Source: Candidatus Omnitrophota bacterium (GTDB lineage Bacteria > Omnitrophota > Gorgyraeia > Zapsychrales > Fredricksoniimonadaceae). Taken from it: 14,184 nucleotides of DNA. The stretch lies in assembly GCA_016789035.1 (NCBI GenBank), contig JAEUSC010000085.1:1-14184 (forward strand), given 5' to 3'. Position numbers and translations under genes: made by a program. Positions 7,223 through 14,184 of this stretch are shown here, piece by piece. The notes under the pieces are model-generated. The model had not been told where the DNA came from. It was given only the letters and a program-made list of their open reading frames with translations, and made no database searches. Position 1 is the first letter of the stretch. Every line of letters begins with the position of its first letter.

Positions 7223-8395
7223 TTATTTTTGGGCAGGATAAAACCATTGACGCAAGACAAGGGGTGTCACAATGGTGGTAATTAAGCTCATAAAAATGAT
7301 CGCCGCATAAATTTCTTGCGTAATGAGCTTCTGATTTAGGCCAATCAATCCGACAATCATGGCTACCTCTCCTCGGGGAGACATTCCAAATCCGATAACA
7401 GCAGAGTCCCTAAAAGACATTCCCTGCATCCGCGCGGGAATAAAGCATCCGATGACTTTTGTAAGAATTGCCACAACCGTCAATGAAATCAGAAAAAGGA
7501 TGACCTGACTGGTCAAAACGTGGGTATCCACGAGAATCCCCAATGAAACAAAAAAGATAGATGCAAATATGATATGAAGATACTCTGCACCGTGCTTATA
7601 ATCCTTACCGTTTCTAATTACAGCCCCTTCTAGGGAAATTCCTGCAATGAACGCCCCAACAATTGATGACAATCCCAGCATCTCAGCAAACATCGCATAT
7701 AGAAAAGCAATCATCATTACAAAAATAAAAACAAACTCTGGAAACTTTTGAGAAATGGATGTCCTGTCCAACCGTTCGACAAACCGACATAAATGTGTCC
7801 CAAAGTAAATTGCAGCAACAATGAATCCGCCTGCCTTTAAGACAGGAAAACCCACAGAGGCAAACGAAAAATCGCCCGTTACCATTTGCTCCGAAAAGGA
7901 CAGAGCTAAAAGACTTAATACATCATCAATGACTGCGGCCCCAATTATAGCTTTCGCTGCTTCTGTTTGAAGCTGCCCCATCTCTCTTAAGACATTCGCA
8001 GTAATAGCAATGCTTGTGGCCGTTAAAGCAGTTCCCGTAAAAATTGCGTTTTCTTGACTAAAGCCAAAAGCCGTTGTTACTAAATAACCTCCAATCCAAG
8101 GAATAATCACACCCACTAGGGCTATGATCCCATATCGTATATTGAAAATATCTCTGATTTTAAACTCCAAACCAACAACAAAAAGCAATATGATGGCCCC
8201 TAGATGTGCCACGCTTTGGACAAAGTTAGTATACGTAATCCAACCTAGCATGCTGGGTCCAATGATTAGTCCTACCAATATTTCTCCAATGACTGCTGAC
8301 TGGTGTATCCGTGTGGCAAGCAAATATCCTGCCAAGGACACAAACAATAGCAGACTCATCTGAAATTCAATAGAGGTCGTAAAATGTCCAGTCAT
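7223..8395 (-). CDS. Cation/H+ antiporter of the CPA2 (NapA/KefB-like) family, no RCK domain
   Basis: This 390-residue membrane protein exchanges a monovalent cation (Na+ or K+) for protons. It has about 12-13 hydrophobic segments and CPA2 landmarks: VIGEILVGLIIGPSMLG near 35-51, LLFVVGLEF at 70-78, the TM4 crossover region TALTATSIAITANVLREMG near 122-140, and the ion-binding pair Asp157-Asp158 (GAAVIDDVLSLLAL). A TM10 lysine at Lys313 (LTKVIG) corresponds to the lysine that pairs with the first aspartate in Thermus NapA, and there is a PRGEVAMI block near 340-347. The Asp-Asp pair and lysine suggest an electrogenic Na+/H+ type rather than a K+ efflux system. No regulatory NAD-binding (TrkA-N) domain follows. 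It begins 49 bases after nuoI in the same direction without a visible terminator, so it may be the last gene of the nuo transcript. The ATG lacks a clear Shine-Dalgarno. Substrate is inferred only. Confidence 0.9.
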   Translation of the reverse strand: MTGHFTTSIEFQMSLLLFVSLAGYLLATRIHQSAVIGEILVGLIIGPSMLGWITYTNFVQSVAHLGAIILLFVVGLEFKIRDIFNIRYGIIALVGVIIPWIGGYLVTTAFGFSQENAIFTGTALTATSIAITANVLREMGQLQTEAAKAIIGAAVIDDVLSLLALSFSEQMVTGDFSFASVGFPVLKAGGFIVAAIYFGTHLCRFVERLDRTSISQKFPEFVFIFVMMIAFLYAMFAEMLGLSSIVGAFIAGISLEGAVIRNGKDYKHGAEYLHIIFASIFFVSLGILVDTHVLTSQVILFLISLTVVAILTKVIGCFIPARMQGMSFRDSAVIGFGMSPRGEVAMIVGLIGLNQKLITQEIYAAIIFMSLITTIVTPLVLRQWFYPAQK

Positions 8396-8444
8396 AATTT
8401 TTTGTACTTGCAGATTATGTTTGGAAATAAAGACTGTCGATGGA

Positions 8445-9047
8445 TTACTCTTCCATCAGGCGCTTTTTATCATAAATCATGCTTTGGCGGGAATATTCAG
8501 CGGTATCCAGTTTTCCCGTATCCATGCGGATCGCATCTTCTGGGCAAACTTCAACACAAAATCCGCAATATACACATTTTCCTAGATCCAGTTTAAACTC
8601 GGCGGGATATTTCTCAATATTTGGGTTCGGATGTTCAGCTGCCGTGATTTCAATACACCGAGCGGGACAAACAGTTTCACACATCATACAAGCCACACAG
8701 CGCGGTGAGCCATCTTCACGCTTCATTAAACGGTGACGGGTCCGTAAACGCTTAGCCAGCGGTCGTTTTTGCTCCGGATATTGATAAGTCACAGCCGCGG
8801 AAACATTTTTGTACAACCCAAACAAATGCATAATGTGAAAAAACAAATTACGAAAAAAATGCGTGGAGGTTGTCCAAATGCCGCCGGCCACGGTTGGAAT
8901 GTACGTACTTTCCCACCATGTTAATTCTCGGCGATTGGCCTTTTTCCAGTCTCGCTTCATCTGGGCAACACGCAAAATATTAAATGAGCTTTTCTCTTCA
9001 AAATATTTTTCAAGCTCTTTGCGCTTCTGTTCAGTTGAGTAAGTCAT
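8445..9047 (-). CDS. nuoI: NADH-quinone oxidoreductase subunit I (two [4Fe-4S] clusters)
   Basis: NuoI carries clusters N6a and N6b that pass electrons towards N2 and quinone. The two ferredoxin motifs are complete: Cys117, 120, 123, 127 (CVACMMCETVCP) and Cys158, 161, 164, 168 (CVYCGFCVEVCP). At 200 residues it is longer than E. coli NuoI (about 180), with most of the extra sequence at the N-terminus: a charged stretch at residues 1-45 (KRKELEKYFEEK, KRDWKKANRR) and an additional hydrophobic piece near 67-80 between the HFFR helix and the VTYQYPEQKRP block. The start is well supported: TAGGA at 9053-9057, overlapping the nuoH stop, sits five bases from the ATG. It lies 7 bases after nuoH. 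The residues after the second motif (DAIRMDTGKLDTAEYSR) are family-typical. Confidence 0.96.
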   Translation of the reverse strand: MTYSTEQKRKELEKYFEEKSSFNILRVAQMKRDWKKANRRELTWWESTYIPTVAGGIWTTSTHFFRNLFFHIMHLFGLYKNVSAAVTYQYPEQKRPLAKRLRTRHRLMKREDGSPRCVACMMCETVCPARCIEITAAEHPNPNIEKYPAEFKLDLGKCVYCGFCVEVCPEDAIRMDTGKLDTAEYSRQSMIYDKKRLMEE

Positions 9048-9054
9048 AGTTTTC

Positions 9055-10131
9055 CTAATTTAATAAAACAATAACTATCGCTGTAACTGCAATATTAATT
9101 AAAGAGGTCGGCAAAAGAACCTTCCACCCGAGCTTCATTAACTGATCATAACGGAATCTTGGTAACGTCCATCGGATCGTCATTAATAACCAAATAAAAA
9201 AGCTCAATTTGAAGAAGAAAGACAGGATGCCTAAAATCACAACCGTCATGTTGGATAATGCTATCGATGCCCCCCAGGGAAAATGAAAACCATCCGGATA
9301 AAGATAGGGAATCTGCCATCCGCCCAAAAATAATGTTGTCATTAACGCAGAAACTAAAACCGTTTCTACAAGGTCGGCCAAGAAAAACATCCCAAATTTC
9401 ATGCCGCTGTATTCAACGAAATATCCAATGATTTCAGATTCTCCTTCAGGAAGGTCAAAAGGAATGCGCTTTGTTTCTGCAGTCGCTGCCGTTAGAAACA
9501 GCAAAAATGCCAACGGCTGAACAAAGATTCCCCATTTGGGAAGCCACCCAAATAAATAATCGCCCTGAGCCCGCACAAGCTGCTGCAGATCAATGGTATT
9601 AAAAACCATGATGACACCCATGATGGCGGCTCCCATGGTGATTTCATAAGCAATCATTTGGGCAGCGCCGCGCATTCCACCTAAAAATGCATAATTATTA
9701 TTTGACGAAAACCCTGCAAGAACGACGCCATAAACACCCATGGACATCATCGCAAAGATAAACAACAGCGCCACATTAATATTAGCAGCTTGTAGCTCAA
9801 TGACCCGATCGCCTAAGATCAAACGGTCACCAAACGGAATGGCAGCAAATCCGACCAAAGCAAACACAACAGACAAATACGGGGCCAAGTTAAACAAAAA
9901 TTTATTGGCGCCCTGTGGCATGAATTCTTCTTTGCTCAACATTTTAAGAACATCGGCAATCGCATGAAACAACCCCATGGCTTTGAAACCAAAGATCTTG
10001 GCACGATTGGCACCAATCCTATCCTGCATAACAGCGCTTTGTTTACGTTCAACCCACGTTAAAAGGCCTGCCACGCCAAAGGCCGCTCCCAAAGTCCCGC
10101 AGCTTAAAAGAAGTTTAATTAAAATTTCCAT
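9055..10131 (-). CDS. nuoH: NADH-quinone oxidoreductase subunit H (quinone-site membrane subunit)
   Basis: NuoH anchors the peripheral arm to the membrane and lines the quinone channel. I take ATG 10131 as the start (358 residues), leaving 4 bases after the nuoG stop. An in-frame TTG at 10149 would add six residues and overlap nuoG, and is less likely. Typical motifs are present: LTWVERKQSAVMQDRIGANRA at about residues 24-44, the conserved AYEITMG at 161-167, and the acidic quinone-site loop AETKRIPFDLPEGESEIIGY at 218-237 followed by VEYSGMKFGMFFLAD. The C-terminal RWTLPRFRYDQLMKLGWK is also characteristic. Eight or so hydrophobic segments match the family. It sits between nuoG and nuoI in the standard order. 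Confidence 0.96.
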   Translation of the reverse strand: MEILIKLLLSCGTLGAAFGVAGLLTWVERKQSAVMQDRIGANRAKIFGFKAMGLFHAIADVLKMLSKEEFMPQGANKFLFNLAPYLSVVFALVGFAAIPFGDRLILGDRVIELQAANINVALLFIFAMMSMGVYGVVLAGFSSNNNYAFLGGMRGAAQMIAYEITMGAAIMGVIMVFNTIDLQQLVRAQGDYLFGWLPKWGIFVQPLAFLLFLTAATAETKRIPFDLPEGESEIIGYFVEYSGMKFGMFFLADLVETVLVSALMTTLFLGGWQIPYLYPDGFHFPWGASIALSNMTVVILGILSFFFKLSFFIWLLMTIRWTLPRFRYDQLMKLGWKVLLPTSLINIAVTAIVIVLLN

Positions 10132-10135
10132 AATT

Positions 10136-11716
10136 TTAACTCTTAACAATCATTCCCTGTTCGCCGATTTTTTCGTACGTCATTTCCGAAAATGCGGGAA
10201 CAGCGGATGTCATTTCGCAAAATAATCCTTCTGAAGATTCCATTTTCAAATCATGTCCCAGTTTCTTAGCAATCATATTTAAAATATTCCAGTCCGCCTT
10301 GGCTTCTGCCAGTGGTAAGAACGCTTGCCAGATTCTTTGCACACGCTTTTGAACATTCGTAAATGTTCCATCCTTCTCCGCATAAACGGCACTGGGAAGA
10401 ATAATATGCGCGTATGAACATGTTTCGTTCACAGTCGTTCCCTGCCAAATGATCGTCTTAACATGCTTAACGATCTCCATAACCATGGGCTTGCCATACA
10501 AAGCAATCAAATCATGCCCAAACACATAAAGGACCTCGATTTCACCCCGCTTGGCTTTTTCCAAAATCTGAGTGGCATCCTGTCCGGATAAAGACTGCAA
10601 AATCAGTTTAGCTCCGGCGGTATTCGGATTTTTATCGGCCTTGATTAAAAAATCGTCGCTATATCCAGGTTTTTGAGCAACTTGGAAATCAACGTTTGAA
10701 ATTTTCAACGTATCTTTAAAAAGTTTCCGAACGGCATAAAGATCTTCGTTGGTCAACTGTGCTGAAGAAATAATACCAACCTTGGATGCCGGACTGTTTT
10801 TGATCGCACTGGCAACGGCATCGATGGCTTTTTCCCAGGAAACCAGTTCATTATTCATTTGAGGATAAAGTACACGATTTTCATCAATCGATTTATAACT
10901 ATACCGGCCCTCATCACAAAGCCAATAGTTATTAACCTCAGGATTAAGTCTAGGTTTCAGACGCATAACACGGGCCGTCTTTTCAACGCGCGGACGCTGC
11001 TTGTCCCAATGAATTTCTGAGTTGCAACCCATGCTGCATCCGGGACAAACAGACTTCGTCTGGCCCAAATACCACACCCGGCACTTAAAACGAAAATCTT
11101 TATCGGTCAGCGCTCCGACGGGACAGATGTCAACGACGTTGCCTGAATACTTATTGTCCAACTGCATACCGGGAACAACGTCCAATTCAGAATGGTCCCC
11201 TCGATTAAAAACACCCAATTCATTGGTTTTAGTAATGCTATCTGTGTACCGCACACAACGCGTACACAAAATGCAGCGCTCCTGGTCCAGCATGACCGTC
11301 GGCCCAATGGACACAGCTTTTTTATGTTTTTTGACTTTCACGTCAACCAAACGGCTGTTGTACTGGCCGTGCTCCATGTAATAATCCTGGAGCTTGCATT
11401 CACCAGCCTGATCACATACGGGACAATCAACAGGATGGTTGACAAGAAGAAATTCCAAAACTGTTTTGCGGGTATCCAGAGTTTTCTGCGATGTGGTTTT
11501 AACAACCATGCCTTCCGCCACAGGCGTATAGCAGGCAATTTGCAACTTGGGTTGCTTCTCCACTTCCACAAGACAAATACGGCAGTTACCCGAAACCGGC
11601 AATGCAGGATGATAGCAGTAGCGAGGAATATTGATCCCTAACTTTTCAGCGGCTTGGATGATCGTTGTTCCGGCAGGAACTTCGATTTCTTTTCCATCAA
11701 TTGTGAGTTTTGGCAT
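10136..11716 (-). CDS. nuoG: NADH-quinone oxidoreductase subunit G, compact form with N7-type cluster motif
   Basis: NuoG carries Fe-S clusters of the electron wire. I choose ATG 11716 (MPKLTIDGKE), one base after the nuoF stop, giving 526 residues. The frame stays open to an ATG at 11767, but that would add 17 residues overlapping nuoF. Cluster ligands visible: [2Fe-2S] Cys34, 45, 48, 62; the His94/Cys98/Cys101/Cys107 [4Fe-4S] site; Cys148, 151, 154, 198 (ICPVGAL) for the next [4Fe-4S]; and Cys224, 227, 231, 267 for the extra N7-type cluster found in only some bacteria. Residues about 285-480 are a molybdopterin-oxidoreductase-like domain (GTTVNETCSYAHIILPSAVYAEKDGTF region) without sign of cofactor use. 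The protein is much shorter than E. coli NuoG (about 900), mainly through a reduced C-terminal domain. A GAGG sequence 12 bases upstream is a weak ribosome site. Confidence 0.95.
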   Translation of the reverse strand: MPKLTIDGKEIEVPAGTTIIQAAEKLGINIPRYCYHPALPVSGNCRICLVEVEKQPKLQIACYTPVAEGMVVKTTSQKTLDTRKTVLEFLLVNHPVDCPVCDQAGECKLQDYYMEHGQYNSRLVDVKVKKHKKAVSIGPTVMLDQERCILCTRCVRYTDSITKTNELGVFNRGDHSELDVVPGMQLDNKYSGNVVDICPVGALTDKDFRFKCRVWYLGQTKSVCPGCSMGCNSEIHWDKQRPRVEKTARVMRLKPRLNPEVNNYWLCDEGRYSYKSIDENRVLYPQMNNELVSWEKAIDAVASAIKNSPASKVGIISSAQLTNEDLYAVRKLFKDTLKISNVDFQVAQKPGYSDDFLIKADKNPNTAGAKLILQSLSGQDATQILEKAKRGEIEVLYVFGHDLIALYGKPMVMEIVKHVKTIIWQGTTVNETCSYAHIILPSAVYAEKDGTFTNVQKRVQRIWQAFLPLAEAKADWNILNMIAKKLGHDLKMESSEGLFCEMTSAVPAFSEMTYEKIGEQGMIVKS

Positions 11717-11717
11717 A

Positions 11718-13004
11718 TTAGTTGGCAACCTCTTGGTGTTTTGAACACAGGCCGCATTTTTCTTCATTCACATGCGCTTCAAATTCATGACGAAACTTCT
11801 GTACATAGCTGCTGATACACATCGTCACGGCATCGCCAAACGCACAGATGGTATTGCCTCCGATATTTCCGACAATGCCGGGTAAATTCTTAAGATCGAC
11901 AGGGCGTCCTTCTCCGTGATAAATTCTTTTAATATTGCGATAAACCCATCCGCTGCCTTCCCGACAGGGCGAGCATTGACCGCACGATTCATGAGCATAG
12001 AATCTGGCCGCAATCATGGCGGCCCAAACCATACAGGTTGAATCATCCATAACGATGATGCCACCGGATCCTGCCATTGTGCCGGCAGCTTTTAATGAAT
12101 CAAAATCCATCTTCACATCAAGTTGGTCCGGCGTCAAAAGAGGAGCAGAAATCCCTCCGGGGATTACAGCCTTAAGCTGGCGTCCGTTCAGAATTCCACC
12201 CGCGTGCTGATAGATAATTTCACGCAATGTCGTTCCATTGGGAAGCTCATAAATCCCCGGCTTATTGACATGACCGCTGACACAGAAAATGCGGTTGCCA
12301 CCATTTTTCTCGCATCCTAATTGTGCATACCACTGAGCGCCCTTTAAAATGATCGGTCCAACGCAAGCCAGCGTCTCAACGTTATTGATGACCGTTGGAC
12401 AACCAAATAAACCGACCACCGCTGGAAAGGGTGGTTTCAAACGAGGAAAACCTTTTTTTCCTTCAAGAGATTCCAAAAGTGCAGTTTCCTCTCCGCAAAT
12501 GTAAGCTCCGGCTCCTTGATGCACAACGATCTCTAAATCAAAGGAGGTCCCCATAATGCCTTTGCCCAAGAAACCCTTTTGATGGGCCTCCTGGATAGCA
12601 CTTCGCAATCGCTCAATCGACTTTAAATATTCTCCTCTAATGTATACATATCCCTTATGGCTGCCGATGGCATAGCAAGTAATAATCATGCCCTCGATAA
12701 GGGCATGCGGATCCAATTCCAAAATATATTTGTCTTTAAATGTTCCCGGCTCACCCTCATCACCGTTAACAACTAAATATTTTGGCTTGGGGTTATCCTT
12801 GGGAATAAAACTCCATTTCATGCCAGTGGCAAAACCCGCACCGCCTAACCCGCGAAGATTGGCATTTTTGACTTCGTCAATCACCTGTGCAGGGGTCATC
12901 TGGGTTAACGCTTTGCGCGCTGCTTCATATCCTTGATTTTTGATATAGGTATCAATTCGAAAGGAATTTGGGGTATCAAAATTTCGAGTCGTTACTTTTT
13001 GCAT
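11718..13004 (-). CDS. nuoF: NADH-quinone oxidoreductase subunit F (NADH/FMN site, cluster N3)
   Basis: NuoF oxidises NADH through FMN and passes electrons to its [4Fe-4S] cluster N3. The 428 residues match the usual length. The glycine-rich nucleotide region reads LRGLGGAGFATGMKW at 50-64; the common RGRGG form has Leu in place of the second Arg here. The FMN/NADH block VVNGDEGEPGTFKDKY follows at 78-93 and GAGAYICGEETALLESLEGK at 164-183. N3 ligands are Cys341, Cys344, Cys347 (ESCGQCSPCREG) and Cys387 (NTICAFGDA). A C-terminal Cys417-x2-Cys420 pair is an extra of unknown meaning. ATG 13004 lies 5 bases after the nuoE stop with no clear Shine-Dalgarno, so translation is probably coupled to nuoE. 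Confidence 0.97.
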   Translation of the reverse strand: MQKVTTRNFDTPNSFRIDTYIKNQGYEAARKALTQMTPAQVIDEVKNANLRGLGGAGFATGMKWSFIPKDNPKPKYLVVNGDEGEPGTFKDKYILELDPHALIEGMIITCYAIGSHKGYVYIRGEYLKSIERLRSAIQEAHQKGFLGKGIMGTSFDLEIVVHQGAGAYICGEETALLESLEGKKGFPRLKPPFPAVVGLFGCPTVINNVETLACVGPIILKGAQWYAQLGCEKNGGNRIFCVSGHVNKPGIYELPNGTTLREIIYQHAGGILNGRQLKAVIPGGISAPLLTPDQLDVKMDFDSLKAAGTMAGSGGIIVMDDSTCMVWAAMIAARFYAHESCGQCSPCREGSGWVYRNIKRIYHGEGRPVDLKNLPGIVGNIGGNTICAFGDAVTMCISSYVQKFRHEFEAHVNEEKCGLCSKHQEVAN

Positions 13005-13009
13005 GTTTT

Positions 13010-13450
13010 TTAATCGTTTGATTTGTCGATCAATTCGTCGATTTTTTTCTTATTCAAAGGTCCCACATAATCATTGTTGCACTGCATCATGGGAGCTAAT
13101 TCGCAGGCACCTAAACATTCCACCACACCAAAACTGAATTTCCCGTTGGCTGTGACCTCGCCCGGTTTTATCCCAAGCCGTTTTTCAATATGTTCAATAA
13201 TGTCTTCGGATCCTCGCAGAGCACAAGCTGTAGTCTGACAAACAGAAAAATGACACTTGCCCTGGGGCTTCTGACGAAAGAGGTGATAAAAACTGACCAC
13301 TTCATGAACATGCGAAACAGCAATGCCTAAGTAGGCCGCAATTTCCTTCTCCGAATCAGCCGTAATGATGCCTTCTTTTTCTTGAACCAAATGCAACAGG
13401 GGAAGAAGCGCAGCCCTCTTCTGTTCATATTGGCTGGTAATCTTATCCAT
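13010..13450 (-). CDS. nuoE: NADH-quinone oxidoreductase subunit E ([2Fe-2S] N1a); true start may be upstream
   Basis: NuoE binds cluster N1a beside NuoF. The thioredoxin-like fold ligands are all present: Cys71 and Cys76 (SVCQTTACALRG), and Cys112 and Cys116 (ECLGACELAP). From ATG 13450 the protein is 146 residues, a little short at the N-terminus for the family. That ATG has no usable Shine-Dalgarno. A perfect AGGAGG lies 32 bases upstream (13483-13488), five bases before an in-frame ATT at 13475-13477. Starting there adds nine residues (x-SLKDLTPQ), giving 155; the LTPQMDKI stretch resembles the conserved segment that precedes the KRAALLPLLHL helix in NuoE proteins. An in-frame TAG at 13496-13498 bounds the frame. 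I annotate the ATG conservatively but think the ATT start is plausible. Confidence 0.93.
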   Translation of the reverse strand: MDKITSQYEQKRAALLPLLHLVQEKEGIITADSEKEIAAYLGIAVSHVHEVVSFYHLFRQKPQGKCHFSVCQTTACALRGSEDIIEHIEKRLGIKPGEVTANGKFSFGVVECLGACELAPMMQCNNDYVGPLNKKKIDELIDKSND

Positions 13451-13482
13451 CTGTGGAGTTAAATCTTTGAGTGAAATAAAAA

Positions 13483-13488
13483 CCTCCT
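13483..13488 (-). promoter_or_regulatory. Consensus Shine-Dalgarno of nuoE, spaced for an AUU start
   Basis: Reading the minus strand, AGGAGG is followed by TTTTT and then ATT (13475-13477) in frame with nuoE. No ATG, GTG or TTG occurs within the normal 4-12 base window after it. The next ATG (13450) is 32 bases away. This is the strongest ribosome-binding sequence in the window. Confidence 0.6.
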
Positions 13489-13498
13489 GAACAGTCTA

Positions 13499-14184
13499 TT
13501 AACGGTCTAATTCACCAGCGATCATGTTAACGGAACCAAAAGTAGCAATCAAATCTGCCATCATGTCTCCAACCAAAACCTTCGGCAACGCCGCCATAAT
13601 CGGAAAACAAGGCGGATGTACGCGAACCCGCCAAGGATGATCGCGGCCGTCGCTGACAATATAGAAACCCAATTCTCCATTTGCGCCTTCAACCGGAAAA
13701 TACGCCTCTCCGACGGGTGGTTTAATCCCATGACCGTACATGACTAGCTTAAAATGATTCATCAATCCTTCAATGTTTCCGTAGGTATCTTCTTTTGGAG
13801 GAAGAACAACATCTTTACGAGGAACATTAATGCCTTTGTAATACTTGCGGGTGCCTCCCTGCAGTGTCGGATCCAAATCAACCTGCTCCTCAATAAGACC
13901 TTGAGTCTCACCCATTTTGGCGCTGTCCACCATTTTCGCGGCTGAAACAACCTCCCCATTCAAATCTCCCGCAATGGGGCCATCGGGAATTTGCTGAAGG
14001 CATTGTTCGACAATCCTTAAACTTTGTTCCATTTCTGCCATGCGGATAAAATACCGGTCCAAATTATCGCCGTTCGTTCCCGTTGGAACTTCAAAATCCA
14101 AACGGTCATAAACCAAATATGGCTGGGCCTTTCGGACATCATAATTGACTCCAGTGCTTCGCAAGAAAGGACCTGTAATCCCAT
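13499..14184 (-). CDS. nuoD: NADH-quinone oxidoreductase subunit D, C-terminal part (5' end outside window)
   Basis: NuoD is the 49-kDa-type subunit that forms the quinone-reduction site with NuoB and NuoH. The minus-strand frame is open to the right edge, so the gene continues beyond the window; 227 codons are visible here. The visible part begins [20 protein letters not shown], the typical mid-protein NuoD block, then [20 protein letters not shown] and [16 protein letters not shown]. It goes on to the C-terminal signature [31 protein letters not shown] and the conserved [12 protein letters not shown] end. An in-frame TTG at 14164 is internal, not a start. Its TAA stop is 48 bases before the nuoE ATG, or 21 bases before the possible nuoE ATT start. 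Confidence 0.96.
   Translation of the reverse strand, partial: GITGPFLRSTGVNYDVRKAQPYLVYDRLDFEVPTGTNGDNLDRYFIRMAEMEQSLRIVEQCLQQIPDGPIAGDLNGEVVSAAKMVDSAKMGETQGLIEEQVDLDPTLQGGTRKYYKGINVPRKDVVLPPKEDTYGNIEGLMNHFKLVMYGHGIKPPVGEAYFPVEGANGELGFYIVSDGRDHPWRVRVHPPCFPIMAALPKVLVGDMMADLIATFGSVNMIAGELDR

Noticed and set aside
10132..10149. TTG start at 10149 for nuoH
   Set aside because: It would add only six residues and overlap nuoG; the ATG at 10131 starts directly before the family-typical first membrane helix.
11192..11641. 149-codon plus-strand frame inside nuoG
   Set aside because: The minus-strand NuoG carries all cluster cysteines here; the plus-strand reading is a shadow.
11717..11767. Upstream ATG at 11767 for nuoG
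   Set aside because: It would add 17 unconserved residues overlapping nuoF; the ATG at 11716 gives the usual NuoG beginning (MPKLTIDG) one base after the nuoF stop.

Overview
The window is dominated by the genes of a 14-subunit-type respiratory complex I (proton-pumping NADH:quinone oxidoreductase, NDH-1). The genes lie in two blocks that point towards each other instead of in one nuoA-N run. Base composition is moderate, genes are tightly packed, and the first gene has a Sec-type signal peptide, so a Gram-negative-type bacterium is likely. Several subunits (NuoM, NuoI, a short NuoG) look like those I associate with PVC-type or other deep-branching lineages (Verrucomicrobiota, Chlamydiota, Omnitrophota and similar). 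That placement is a low-confidence inference from memory of the families and was not computed.

Layout. 1-943 (minus): the 5' part of an unrecognised exported coiled-coil protein that runs off the left edge. 944-1567: a 624-base divergent intergenic region with a strong sigma70-like promoter in front of nuoJ and a 10-bp hairpin capped by a GAAA loop. 1568-7206 (plus): nuoJ-nuoK-nuoL-nuoM-nuoN, overlapping or nearly so, encoding most of the membrane arm with its three antiporter-like pumps. 7223-8395 (minus): a CPA2-type cation/H+ antiporter. 8445-14184 (minus): nuoI, nuoH, nuoG, nuoF, nuoE and the C-terminal part of nuoD, giving the NADH-oxidising peripheral arm plus the NuoH heel subunit. nuoA, B and C and the start of nuoD are expected to the right, outside the window.

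How they work together. NuoE/F/G take electrons from NADH through FMN and the Fe-S chain. NuoI passes them towards the quinone site formed with NuoD and NuoH. NuoJ/K/L/M/N carry the proton pathways. The antiporter gene follows nuoI in the same direction with no visible terminator, so it may be co-transcribed and could convert the proton gradient into a sodium (or potassium) gradient.

Most interesting points: NuoM keeps its TM5 glutamate but has lost the normally essential TM7 lysine (Thr226) and most of the surrounding motif; nuoE has a perfect Shine-Dalgarno placed for an in-frame AUU codon, not for its first AUG; the nuo cluster is split and convergent with an antiporter at the junction; NuoG is compact but keeps the extra N7-type cluster. 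I found no rRNA, tRNA, CRISPR array, insertion sequence or other mobile element. I saw no wholly undescribed system.
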